Of a DNA stretch of 33,209 nucleotides, positions 16,445-24,100 are shown piece after piece. The DNA is taken from positions 1 to 33,209 of the forward strand of contig DATKKE010000055.1 of NCBI GenBank assembly GCA_035543455.1. The letters are read 5' to 3'. How positions within the stretch are numbered: position 1 is the stretch's first letter; every line of letters starts with the position of its first letter. The position numbers and the translations under genes are program-made. The notes beneath the pieces are model-generated. The model searched no databases, was not told the origin of the DNA, and saw nothing but the letters and a program-made list of their open reading frames with translations. The stretch comes from CAIKOD01 sp035543455. GTDB taxonomy: Archaea; Halobacteriota; Methanomicrobia; Methanomicrobiales; Methanospirillaceae.

Positions 16445-16464
16445 CTTGTTACTTCGGTAACAGG
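16445..16464 (+). other. UUCG-capped stem-loop after leuS
   Basis: An 8-base-pair stem (one G-U) closed by a TTCG tetraloop: TGTTAC (16447-16452), TTCG, GTAACA (16457-16462), with CT and GG extending it. It starts 10 bases after the leuS stop and is followed by A-rich, not T-rich, sequence. It therefore does not look like a typical archaeal terminator; mRNA 3' stabilisation is possible. Confidence 0.4.
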
Positions 16465-16749
16465 AATAAAAAAAACAATTTTCGGCTTATCGCTCATCAC
16501 CGGAAATTTCGGGTTTTTCGGCGATTGTTTTCCAGTGGGCTAATTACACTCCACTAAGAACCGTCGTTCGTGTCTGTCGAAGCATCCTGGTTTTAGGGGG
16601 AGAATCTTCTGTAATAGCCATTTTCCAGATTACTTCCGTTTTTGGCGATTGGACTACATATACCCGAATCCACCTGCCTTGAGTTTCGGGAATGGAATCT
16701 GCCAGGGATCAGGTGTTATTTTCGGGGTGGTACTTTGGGGACTGCCATT
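16465..16749. other. Non-coding stretch downstream of leuS
   Basis: About 285 bases without a convincing gene, RNA or repeat. Short open frames exist but have no start signal or recognisable sequence. It may be the decayed or untranslated downstream part of the broken gene at 16750-17028. Confidence 0.4.
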
Positions 16750-17028
16750 CTATTTGTTCACATCTGTAACTCTGAAACCGTTTACCGATACGACAGACTG
16801 ACCAGTTGGATGCGGGAGTATCGATTTGACGACAACAGTTGAATTCCCCGGATGGAGTGAGATCGTCGCATCCGACATTGTCAGACCTGCCAGGATCAGG
16901 ACTTGTGTACAGGCCGTCCGGTGTCGTATGCGAAACATTTGCCGCATTACCCGGGACAGTGATAACAGCTATGAAAGCTGCGCACGTTATCCCCAATATT
17001 ATCATGAGAATGAGTTTTTGATTTTCAT
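16750..17028 (-). pseudogene. Frameshifted small secreted-protein gene
   Basis: On the minus strand an ATG at 17028 opens MKIK in a run of five A. If that run had six A, the frame would continue into KKLILMIILGITCAAFIAVI and an Ala-containing cleavage site, a classic signal peptide. That second frame runs to about 16900 (DGLYTSPDP). The original frame then resumes with SDATISLHPGNSTVVVKSIL and ends at TAG (16750-16752). Two compensating shifts would therefore restore a protein of about 90 residues with a signal peptide and a beta-rich domain. Either the gene is decayed or the sequence has two errors. No family recognised. Confidence 0.45.
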
Positions 17029-17150
17029 TTCGGATCCCAGGGATATACAGTATTTCTACGGTTTTCTTACGGGCCCGGTGTAGATTAATCTGTTGAACAG
17101 GCCAGTATAATACCTGGCTACCGGAAAAATGCAGAAAAGAAAATATTTCT

Positions 17151-17462
17151 TTATTCAACAGTCTTTGCTTTTTTTACCCGCTCTTTTGTAGTATAGCCCG
17201 TAACCATGTCGAGGTACTGCCGGAACCGCTTGTTTGTATCAAGTATTGCGTCATCGGAAACGCTTGTGTCCGACTCTGTTTTGACAATAAGCGATTTTCC
17301 GTCGCTCCCGATCGATACGTCGAGCACTTTCAATGCACCATACTGTATCATATAATGGTCCCCGACATGCTTCGGCTCGACACCGAAACAGACTTTGAGG
17401 CTTTTTATCATGGTTGATTCGAGATCTTTCGTAAAACCCCTCTTCACCGGATACTGTTGCAT
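17151..17462 (-). CDS. DUF5611-type small conserved protein
   Basis: A 103-residue soluble protein starting MQQYPVKRGFTKDLES. An open frame extends upstream to 17618, but that extension overlaps the divergent PAC2 gene, lacks a ribosome-binding site and reads like antisense sequence, so the internal ATG at 17462 is chosen. The body shows an alpha/beta pattern with a hydrophobic strand pair (ALKVLDVSIGSDGKSLIVKTESD) and a C-terminal helix (NKRFRQYLDMVTGYTTKERVKKA). It resembles the DUF5611 family of methanogens, whose function is unknown; the family name is from memory. Divergent from the PAC2 gene with 34 bases between starts. Confidence 0.75.
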   Translation of the reverse strand: MQQYPVKRGFTKDLESTMIKSLKVCFGVEPKHVGDHYMIQYGALKVLDVSIGSDGKSLIVKTESDTSVSDDAILDTNKRFRQYLDMVTGYTTKERVKKAKTVE

Positions 17463-17496
17463 AATACTTTTTAGTCTTGTCGTGTATGTTAATCTA
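17463..17496. promoter_or_regulatory. Compact bidirectional promoter
   Basis: Only 34 bases separate two divergent ATG codons. The stretch is AT-rich (ACTTTTTAG near 17466-17474, TATGTTAAT near 17485-17493) and shows no Shine-Dalgarno for either gene. Both messages are probably leaderless, with overlapping promoters. Inference. Confidence 0.4.
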
Positions 17497-18222
17497 ATGT
17501 CACCAGATACAGCATATGATATCAGGATATTTTCAAAACCTTTGAGCAGCGAGGGCTCCTCGGTGCTGATGGGTTTTCCCGGAAGCGGCCTCGTCGGGAG
17601 CATCGCCCTCCAGTACATGGTGGATCAGCTCGAGTTTAACCTGATCGGGAGCATGACGAGCAAGTTCTTTCCGCCGCTCGCCATGATGAGCAAAGGGGTC
17701 ATCAACGTCCCCGTGCGCATCTACGAGAAGGAAAAAATCTCGGTCATCGTCGCGGATATACCGATCCACCCGATGATCTGTTACGAGGTCGCGAACGGAA
17801 TTATGGATTGGCTCACCCCGTTCAAGATCAGGGAGGTTGTTACGATCGCCGGTATTATCACGAACGAGACTGAAAAACGAGTGTTCGGAGTCACGACAAC
17901 GGATGCCACCCTTGACAGGATCCAGGACATTACCCTGATCCTGCCAATGGGCAGCATTTCGGGTATTGCCAGCAGCCTGCTTACGGAATGCAAAATACGG
18001 GGCGTTCCAGGCTACGGACTGCTCGGCGAGACGGTCAATTCACCTGATCCCAGGGCTTCGGCATCGACCATCGAGGTCCTGAACAAGATGTACGACCTGA
18101 ACCTCGATGTGAAACCGCTCCTGGAACAGGCAGAGGAGATCGAAGCCACCATGCACAAGATTTCTGAAGAGGTCGCGTCGCAGGAGACCATGCCCAAGAA
18201 AGACCTGCCGATGTACGGGTGA
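17497..18222 (+). CDS. PAC2-family proteasome assembly chaperone with C-terminal HbYX
   Basis: A 241-residue PAC2/DUF75 protein. The conserved SSVLMGFPGSGLVGSIALQY segment is near the N-terminus (about 19-38), followed by the family's alternating strands (KISVIVADIPIHP) and GYGLLGETV (about 173-181). Archaeal PAC2 proteins (PbaA/PbaB) assist assembly of, or activate, the 20S proteasome. The last residues are DLPMYG, so the C-terminal tripeptide M-Y-G fits the hydrophobic-Tyr-any motif that docks into the proteasome alpha ring. The region before the tail (about 205-225) is a Glu-rich helix. The start at 17497 fits the family; an upstream in-frame start at 17395 would run into the divergent gene. 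The stop lies 5 bases before the next gene, so they form an operon. Confidence 0.88.
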   Translation: MSPDTAYDIRIFSKPLSSEGSSVLMGFPGSGLVGSIALQYMVDQLEFNLIGSMTSKFFPPLAMMSKGVINVPVRIYEKEKISVIVADIPIHPMICYEVANGIMDWLTPFKIREVVTIAGIITNETEKRVFGVTTTDATLDRIQDITLILPMGSISGIASSLLTECKIRGVPGYGLLGETVNSPDPRASASTIEVLNKMYDLNLDVKPLLEQAEEIEATMHKISEEVASQETMPKKDLPMYG

Positions 18223-18227
18223 TCCGG

Positions 18228-18620
18228 ATGCAATGCGCAGCGTTAACAGGAATTTCCCCGGATGTCATCAAAGAACTCAAACAGGGGAAATCAAGGACCC
18301 TCGAGCTCCAGAGCACCCATAATGTCGTGACATTAGGCGGTATAGAACCCGGAACACTTATATTCCTGACCTCGGTCAACGTCGAAGACCTGGGCGTCGG
18401 AGACCCGGGTATCATTGTCGAAACCCTCTCTGTCGCCATCAGCATGAAGCGGACGGTGGAATATTCCCAGGGATATATCTTTGAAGAACGTGAGAGGATG
18501 TCCGCACGGGTAAAAGTGAAGTATTGCAGTAACACCACCGTCAAGTCTTCCATTCACGAAGGCATGTTCGACCCGGTGCTGGTTGAAGTGGTAAAGGCCT
18601 GTCCATACCACGCCATATGA
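18228..18620 (+). CDS. DUF473-type conserved archaeal protein
   Basis: A 130-residue soluble protein. The ATG at 18228 is preferred over an in-frame GTG at 18219, because GGTGATCC (18218-18225), an almost complete complement of the 16S rRNA tail, lies just upstream. The sequence (QCAALTGISPDVIKELKQGK, LELQSTHNVVTLGGIEPGTL, RERMSARVKVKYCS, VKACPYHAI) matches what I remember of the methanogen family DUF473, function unknown. The strand-rich middle with GTLIFLTSV resembles small beta-barrel folds. Operon with the PAC2 gene. T-rich sequence follows after 10 bases. Confidence 0.78.
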   Translation: MQCAALTGISPDVIKELKQGKSRTLELQSTHNVVTLGGIEPGTLIFLTSVNVEDLGVGDPGIIVETLSVAISMKRTVEYSQGYIFEERERMSARVKVKYCSNTTVKSSIHEGMFDPVLVEVVKACPYHAI

Positions 18621-18630
18621 AAAAGAATAA

Positions 18631-18651
18631 TTTTTTTCTTTTCTTTCTTTT
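18631..18651 (+). terminator. T-rich terminator after the PAC2/DUF473-type operon
   Basis: T-rich tract (seven T, then TTTTC-like repeats) beginning 11 bases after the stop at 18620. This is a typical archaeal multi-U termination zone. Confidence 0.6.
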
Positions 18652-18739
18652 CGGATCTCAAGTTTCAGGTAACTGCCAGAAAGCTTTCATGGCGATAGTT
18701 ACATAGGGATTTGTCGACAAATAGTGTAGAACAAGACTT

Positions 18740-18814
18740 GGGCTTGTGGCTTAGCTTGGATAGAGCGCCGGGCTTCTAACCCGGATGTCGGGGGTTCGAA
18801 TCCCCCCAGGCCCG
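18740..18814 (+). tRNA. tRNA-Arg(UCU)
   Basis: Full cloverleaf of 75 nucleotides without encoded CCA. Acceptor GGGCTTG pairs with CAGGCCC (one G-U) with discriminator G (18814). The anticodon stem CCGGG/CCCGG (18768-18772, 18780-18784) encloses loop CTTCTAA with anticodon TCT at 18775-18777. T-arm is GGGGG-TTCGAAT-CCCCC. No intron. A 14-base palindrome ATTTGTCGACAAAT (18709-18722) lies just upstream. Confidence 0.95.
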
Positions 18815-18822
18815 CTTAGGGA

Positions 18823-18830
18823 TTTTTTTT
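18823..18830 (+). terminator. T-run terminator of tRNA-Arg
   Basis: Eight T (18823-18830) starting 9 bases after the tRNA 3' end, a standard archaeal tRNA terminator. Confidence 0.65.
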
Positions 18831-18838
18831 CACGAATG

Positions 18839-18851
18839 CTCCATAGCAGCA
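18839..18851 (+). repeat. 13-base direct repeat, left copy flanking the SOD gene
   Basis: CTCCATAGCAGCA. An identical copy lies at 19673-19685, and the preceding bases are also similar (GAATG here, GAAATA there). The pair brackets the superoxide dismutase gene and lies just downstream of tRNA-Arg. Confidence 0.6.
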
Positions 18852-19020
18852 CTCTTCACTCATGGTTCAATGCCTCCCAAAAAATTTTAGTTGTCACGAA
18901 CGCGTAAAAATTAAGTAACCTCCTTACCTTTTTTTTAAAGAAAGAGTAAGAAGGAGCTGAAACAAATCATAAATAGAATGCATTAAATAGGTTTATTCGG
19001 CTTTTGCCAGGTAATCGAAT
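18852..19020 (+). promoter_or_regulatory. Upstream region of the SOD gene
   Basis: AT-rich leader. An imperfect inverted pair CCTCCTTAC / GTAAGAAGGAG flanks a T8-A3 tract (about 18917-18957). CATTAAATAGG (about 18979-18989) is a TATA candidate, and GGTAATC (19008-19014) resembles a ribosome-binding site before the ATG at 19021. Confidence 0.4.
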
Positions 19021-19635
19021 ATGTCTGATACTAAATTCTATACATTGCCGGATTTGCCCTATGCCTACAATGCCCTTACGCCCTTTATCTCCGAGGCTCA
19101 GCTTCGCCTGCACCATGATAAGCACCATGCCGCCTATGTGAACGGCGCCAACGCCATCTTCGAAAGGCTGGATAATGCCCGCAAGGCCGTAACCGATGTG
19201 GATACGAAGTCTACCTTAAAGGAGCTGTCCTTTCAGGCAGGAGGTCATATACTGCACTTCCTCTTCTGGAAGAACCTTTCCCCCGCTGACAAGGCCGATA
19301 AAGAGCCCAGCGGCATTCTTGCGGACGCCCTGAAGAAGGAGTTCGGATCCTTCGAGCGTTTCAAGAAGGAGTTTTCTGCTGCAGCAGTCAGCGCAGAAGG
19401 ATCGGGCTGGGCCGCTCTCGCGAGATGTGGCTTGACCGGCCGGCTCCTCATCATGCAGATCGAGAAGCATAATGTTAACGTTTATCCTCACCTTCGCATT
19501 ATCATGGTCCTGGATGTCTGGGAGCACGCTTACTATCTGGACTACAGGAATGAACGGCCCAAGTTTGTAGAGGCCTTCTGGAATATTGTGAATTGGGATG
19601 AGGTGAATCTGAGGCTGGAAGCTCTAATTAAATAA
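19021..19635 (+). CDS. sodB: Iron/manganese superoxide dismutase
   Basis: Cytoplasmic enzyme that dismutates superoxide to peroxide and oxygen; its 204 residues are the normal length. The four metal ligands can be placed: H31 (LHHDKHHAAYVNG), H79 (GGHILHFLFWKNL), D165 and H169 (LDVWEHAYYLDY). The substrate-gate His/Tyr of the HHAAY motif is also present. Fe versus Mn preference cannot be decided from sequence alone. Codon usage (GCC, CGC, AAG-rich) and the flanking 13-base repeats next to a tRNA hint at acquisition by transfer. Many methanogens lack or vary in SOD, so the gene is an accessory oxygen-defence function, matching the nearby hemerythrin gene. Confidence 0.97.
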   Translation: MSDTKFYTLPDLPYAYNALTPFISEAQLRLHHDKHHAAYVNGANAIFERLDNARKAVTDVDTKSTLKELSFQAGGHILHFLFWKNLSPADKADKEPSGILADALKKEFGSFERFKKEFSAAAVSAEGSGWAALARCGLTGRLLIMQIEKHNVNVYPHLRIIMVLDVWEHAYYLDYRNERPKFVEAFWNIVNWDEVNLRLEALIK

Positions 19636-19638
19636 ACA

Positions 19639-19646
19639 TTTTTTTT
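19639..19646 (+). terminator. T-run terminator after the SOD gene
   Basis: Eight T starting 4 bases after the stop; another T8 run lies beyond the right-hand repeat (about 19685-19692). Confidence 0.6.
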
Positions 19647-19672
19647 ATAAAATAATTTCAATCAATGAAATA

Positions 19673-19685
19673 CTCCATAGCAGCA
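19673..19685 (+). repeat. 13-base direct repeat, right copy flanking the SOD gene
   Basis: Second copy of CTCCATAGCAGCA, 834 bases from the first copy in the same orientation. Confidence 0.6.
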
Positions 19686-19758
19686 TTTTTTTTCCAAATG
19701 ATTCTAATCATCGCGTCCATCTTCAATACATCATTCCTAAATTAATGTTTTACCGGAA

Positions 19759-20391
19759 TCATAGGTCCGGGATGCGACGCGTGAGTTCGTCCCAGTCACT
19801 GCCTACGGCCTTTCTGATGAGTACCTTTACGCCGTCGAAAACCGGCGGCGGCATCACCATCTGCAAGATGCGTGTCATGTTCTCGCGGTCATCGTTACCG
19901 ACCAGGGGGAACATCCATGCCACGAATTCCGGGAACCTTTCCCTGGGAACAGTGCTGGACATTACCCCGGCTGCCTTGAATTGATCGGGTAACGGAATCC
20001 GCTCCCTGAAAATCCGGTAAAGGTGTGTGTCTTCTTTGCCGAGATGAATATTTAAATGAAACCTGAATGCTGCAGCCGCACGGGCTGTTTTTAAAGTGTC
20101 CCGTTCTGAATATGACTTGTTCAGTTCGTCAAACGCAGCGTCCAGGCCACGGTGATCTTTTTCATAGGCCTCGGCAACCAGGGGAGCAACGTTCTCCACC
20201 GCGGGAAATATAGCTAATTCTTCCCCATGGGCATGCCATACCAGAATTTCATTGAAAAAGTTGAATCGCTCAACGGTGGGCTCGAGGCCTTTATTCCCCC
20301 TCGCTAAGTCCAGCGCTGCGGTATCGATACGCCTCATATCGTTTCTGAATGCGTTGTGAATCGCCCGTACTGCATCAACCGGTTCTGCCAT
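19759..20391 (-). CDS. Hemerythrin HHE cation-binding domain protein
   Basis: A 210-residue protein with a four-helix HHE/hemerythrin-like domain in residues about 8-130. Candidate di-iron ligands are H12 (AIHNAFRND), H53 with E57 (WHAHGEELAIFP), H80 (EKDHRGLD), and H112, H116 and H123 with E120 (FHLNIHLGKEDTHLY). Such proteins bind oxygen or nitric oxide, or repair iron centres. The C-terminal 80 residues (PEFVAWMFPLVGNDDRENMTRI) recur in other archaeal and bacterial HHE proteins. A TATA box about 28 bases before the ATG suggests a leaderless message. Convergent with the SOD gene, and together they look like an oxidative-stress pair. Confidence 0.87.
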   Translation of the reverse strand: MAEPVDAVRAIHNAFRNDMRRIDTAALDLARGNKGLEPTVERFNFFNEILVWHAHGEELAIFPAVENVAPLVAEAYEKDHRGLDAAFDELNKSYSERDTLKTARAAAAFRFHLNIHLGKEDTHLYRIFRERIPLPDQFKAAGVMSSTVPRERFPEFVAWMFPLVGNDDRENMTRILQMVMPPPVFDGVKVLIRKAVGSDWDELTRRIPDL

Positions 20392-20413
20392 GAGAACTCA
20401 AATCATCATACGG

Positions 20414-20424
20414 CTATAAAATAA
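20414..20424 (-). promoter_or_regulatory. TATA box of the hemerythrin gene
   Basis: Minus-strand TTATTTTATAG centred about 28 bases before the ATG (20391). With this spacing transcription would start at or near the start codon. Confidence 0.5.
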
Positions 20425-20467
20425 TAACGGTGTTTTTAATGCCAACATTTGATAGAGGATCTAAATC

Positions 20468-20495
20468 TAATTTCAGCATTAATTTCAGCATTAAT
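20468..20495 (+). repeat. 12-base tandem repeat upstream of the hemerythrin gene
   Basis: TAATTTCAGCAT occurs twice head to tail (20468-20479, 20480-20491), followed by a partial third unit TAAT. It lies upstream of the hemerythrin promoter in the 255-base divergent gap before the TPR gene, and could be a binding site or a replication-slippage product. The rest of the gap is AT-rich with no gene. Confidence 0.5.
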
Positions 20496-20646
20496 ACGAA
20501 ATTTTTTTAATCTGTCAACAGAGTTAAAAATCGCGATTAACCCCTGATGAGTTGAAAGGTGCTATATCCATCTTCTCCCTGTTCGACCTGATTAAAAGAG
20601 CTAAAATTCCAACAGGTTAATCAGTTAATAATAATCATTCTCCGAT

Positions 20647-20931
20647 ATGGCATCAGGGGATGAAGAATTATATCAGCTCATACTGGAACGCTTTAAAAGA
20701 GGAATGCTGGAATCAAAGCACTATGAACGCCTTAGGACATTTTTAAAGGATGATAATTATTCCCCGAGACCTGATGATTCAGAGATATGGAATACCATGG
20801 GAAACACGTTTTTTAAAGAGAGAGATCTGATTCACGCTCTTCAGTGTTATGAAAATGCCATTGAAATTGACCATAATAACGAAGATGCACGTTACAACAG
20901 AGAACTGACGTTAAATGTACTGAACCGTTGA
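20647..20931 (+). CDS. Small TPR protein
   Basis: A 94-residue soluble protein. Residues about 44-80 form one good tetratricopeptide repeat plus its capping helix (EIWNTMGNTFFKERDLIHAL, then a YENAIEIDHNNEDARYN stretch). The first 40 residues are helical and charged. TPR units mediate protein-protein contacts; the partner is unknown. No Shine-Dalgarno is obvious upstream of the ATG, and AT-rich sequence about 20-40 bases upstream could hold the promoter. It is AT-rich like its neighbours and could be part of an accessory segment. The stop is 193 bases before the surface-protein gene. Confidence 0.72.
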   Translation: MASGDEELYQLILERFKRGMLESKHYERLRTFLKDDNYSPRPDDSEIWNTMGNTFFKERDLIHALQCYENAIEIDHNNEDARYNRELTLNVLNR

Positions 20932-21078
20932 TAATCACTTTTAAAGGGTATTATTTTTAAAAAATCCAATATACGGGGCCAATTTAATGAATTTACCGCC
21001 TGATTCACTAACTTTAGATTTAAATTGATGTGATTCAGATATCTTTAATACCGATTGTTCGGATGCTGTAATACGAAA

Positions 21079-21116
21079 GGTGCTCGTGCCTACAGGAATC
21101 GGGCACCAGGGGGGGG
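21079..21116 (+). promoter_or_regulatory. Leader hairpin and G8 tract before the PKD surface-protein gene
   Basis: GGTGCTCG (21079-21086) pairs with CGGGCACC (21100-21107; one G-U) around a 13-base loop, followed at once by eight G (21109-21116) and then TTTGACAA before the ATG. The G tract is the only Shine-Dalgarno-like sequence and abuts the stem, so folding could modulate translation. Inference. Confidence 0.4.
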
Positions 21117-21124
21117 TTTGACAA

Positions 21125-24100
21125 ATGACACGATTAATGGTTATTGGATTTCTGATCCTGTCAATATTTCTTGTCCATGCTTCCCTGGGAGTGAGCAATA
21201 CGTTAAACGGGACCAATAACACAAGCATTCTGCAAATGGTAAATAACAGTTCTGGTCCTCAGGCTCTGAGTGCAACACAAGAACTATTGGTTTCACAGAA
21301 TCTGTCAGTTAATTTCTCTCATAATTCCTCTCATGGATTACAGAATAGTACTGGGGCAGGTGATTACTCGGACGAGGTTCCTGCCACGGTGAACAGCAAC
21401 ATTTCAGTCAACGGGACCGGAACCGGGAACCAGGGAATAAAAAATTCATCGTATAGCCAGTCCAATGAATCTGGTAATGAAACAATACCTGGCCTGACCA
21501 TTCCAAATAACCAATCCGAAACAGTTAATACTTCAAATTGGTCACAAAACTCATCTTTTTTACTATCCGATGGTGTCAACAATTCCAATACAAACCTGAC
21601 GATTTCGAATGAGACCCTTTCAAATCAGACTGGCCGGAATCAAACGGCCTCTGACCAGATCGGGATCAATCAGACCATTTTAAACCAGACGATGCCAACC
21701 CCGTCAGCAATAATATCGGAAGGGCAGGATGATGCCCTTGAGCAATTGATACTGGAGCATGGCAATGAAACCCCGAACCAGGAGATGGGGACACTGACTG
21801 TTCTTGATGTCGGTGAGCCAGGTTATGATAAACAGCACCTGTTCTGCAGCGGGGACTGGGTCGGATGGGTGGAGTCCCTGCAATACAATTACCGTATTCG
21901 GTTGTATAACCTTAAAAGCAGTAGAGAAATGGTAATCCCCCTAAACGGGACTGATACATTTTATTATCCTGTCTCAATGGACGGAGAAAATATCGTTTAT
22001 ACCGGAAATTCTCCGGAGTTCAGTACATCTTCAATTTACCTTTATAATATCACCACAAACACCACCACAATCTTCTCAGATGGCGATCAGGACACTGATA
22101 AAAATTATCCGGTAATTGAAGGTCGTTATGTGGTATACACGGTTGAACGATATGACTGGAGTTACATCAGGCCGTCTGGTTTTGTGAATATGTACTCGAA
22201 CATCCAGTTGCATGACCTTGTAACGGGACAGGATGTTCCGATTTCGCCAGTATCCAATGCCACACGTCGTGAATCCCCCTCGATATCCGGTGACAATGCA
22301 GTCTGGGTTACCGAAGACTGGGATACCGCAAAAAAGGGAATCGAGCTTTATAATATCCCCAATGGCACGCTATTGACAGTCGATCCAGATACCGGGGATT
22401 TTGGTTATGGTGTTCCTTCAATATACCAGTACCGTATAGTCTGGCAAAAATTTGACTCTCTAAACTGGCAGTATGATGTATATCTGTTGAACCTTACCTC
22501 CCAAAAAAAGACTCTTATTACGCCCGGTTCGAACACCACAAGCGAAGGAAACCCGTCAATTTGGGACGGACTCGTTGTATATGAAAATGATCCCGCCGGA
22601 AATCCGGAAACAATCTGGCTGCTTAACCTGTCGAGCGGCGAGAGGTCAGAGGTCACTCCCGATATGGGGGTATATGACCCGCTAATTATGGGAGATCACA
22701 TTTTCTGGAGAGAAAATGGAAATTTCATGATGTTCACCCGCGGCAATCCTCAAAAGGCAGTGAAAGCGGATTTCTTGGTGAATAATACCGTTGGCGGACT
22801 GCCGCTGACCGTCCGGTTCACTGACAAGTCCTCCGGTCCGGTTGTAACTCACCATTGGGAATTTGGAGACGGGAATGAGTCATATGAGGTTAACCCGGTG
22901 CATACGTATACGACCCCTGGTCGTTATGATGTATCCATGACCGTGAGTACACCATACTATCGCGATAACAAATACGTTTCAGAGATGATTACTGCCGGGA
23001 CGGCACCTCGTGCATCATTTATCACGGACCCGCCATCAGGTGTCGCTGGATTAACCGTTCATTTCAATGACACGTCAACAGGATACAGCGACCGCTGGTC
23101 CTGGGATTTCGGGGATAATTATACCTCAACGGAGGAGAACACCTCCCACCGGTATATCAGTCCTGGCGATTATAACCTTACCTTTAGTTCAGGTAATCAA
23201 TGGGGGACTGATACGGTAATAGGCACTATCCAGGTGATTAATGCAACATTCGGAGAAACACCCGTTTCAATACCCGGTATCATCCAGTATTCAGTTGATA
23301 CCGGAAATATTTCAATGAGTGAGACCGATCTTACCGGATATGCATTTGCTCTTGGATGTAATTCAACGAGACTCGAATTAACTCCAGAAAATGGATCTTC
23401 ATCACCTTCATTCTCTCTTTTTTCCTCCAATGGAACGACGTTCCATGAAGCAAACAAAACCATAGCCGGTACGGTAAAAAATATCAGCCTGACCAGTGCT
23501 GATCTTACCTCAAGGGAATTCTCCGATCCTACGAGTTTCTATAACTGGTTAATCAGGGGAAATGAGTCTCTAGATGAAGTCGGACCTAATTCGACAGTAA
23601 ATTTCACGATAGATTTAGATTTCCAGCTGAATAGTTCAATTGATACAGCGGTTTGCAGACAGTACACTAATGACGAGGAATCAATGTACACCAGTGCAGT
23701 CCAGGTTGCCGATTGGGCGGATGGTCTAACTAATATTGCCTATGTGTTACATTGTACCAAAAATAATCTGACTGATACGGGTCCTGCAACGATTACCATG
23801 AGTGTCAGCCATGAGTGGGTTGTCAATTACAGCCAGTTCACTATCCCAGAAAACCGCATCAAGCTGTTAAAAGTTGATGAAAACGGGCAACCTTTGGTTG
23901 ACAACAACTGGAATTACATATATTTCAATGTAACGTTCCTTGACCAGGACCCAGTGACTCATGATTATCAGTTCCTTGTCACTGACCCTGATGGAATTAA
24001 CGTTTCAAATATTGAAATGTCTGGCATTCCTTTTTCCGATTCATCCAACCCTCCAATTAGCCTTGTTGCAGAAAACAATGCAATACCTCTTCCGACCTCT

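Noticed and set aside
17395..17496. N-terminal extension of the PAC2 gene to 17395
   Set aside because: The extra 34 residues are the antisense of the DUF5611-type gene; family similarity starts after the ATG at 17497.
17463..17618. N-terminal extension of the DUF5611-type gene to 17618
   Set aside because: It overlaps the divergent PAC2 coding region and its promoter; the internal ATG at 17462 matches the expected start.
18709..18722. 14-base palindrome ATTTGTCGACAAAT upstream of tRNA-Arg
   Set aside because: A perfect 14-base palindrome is expected a couple of times by chance in a window this size; there is no second copy and no supporting context.
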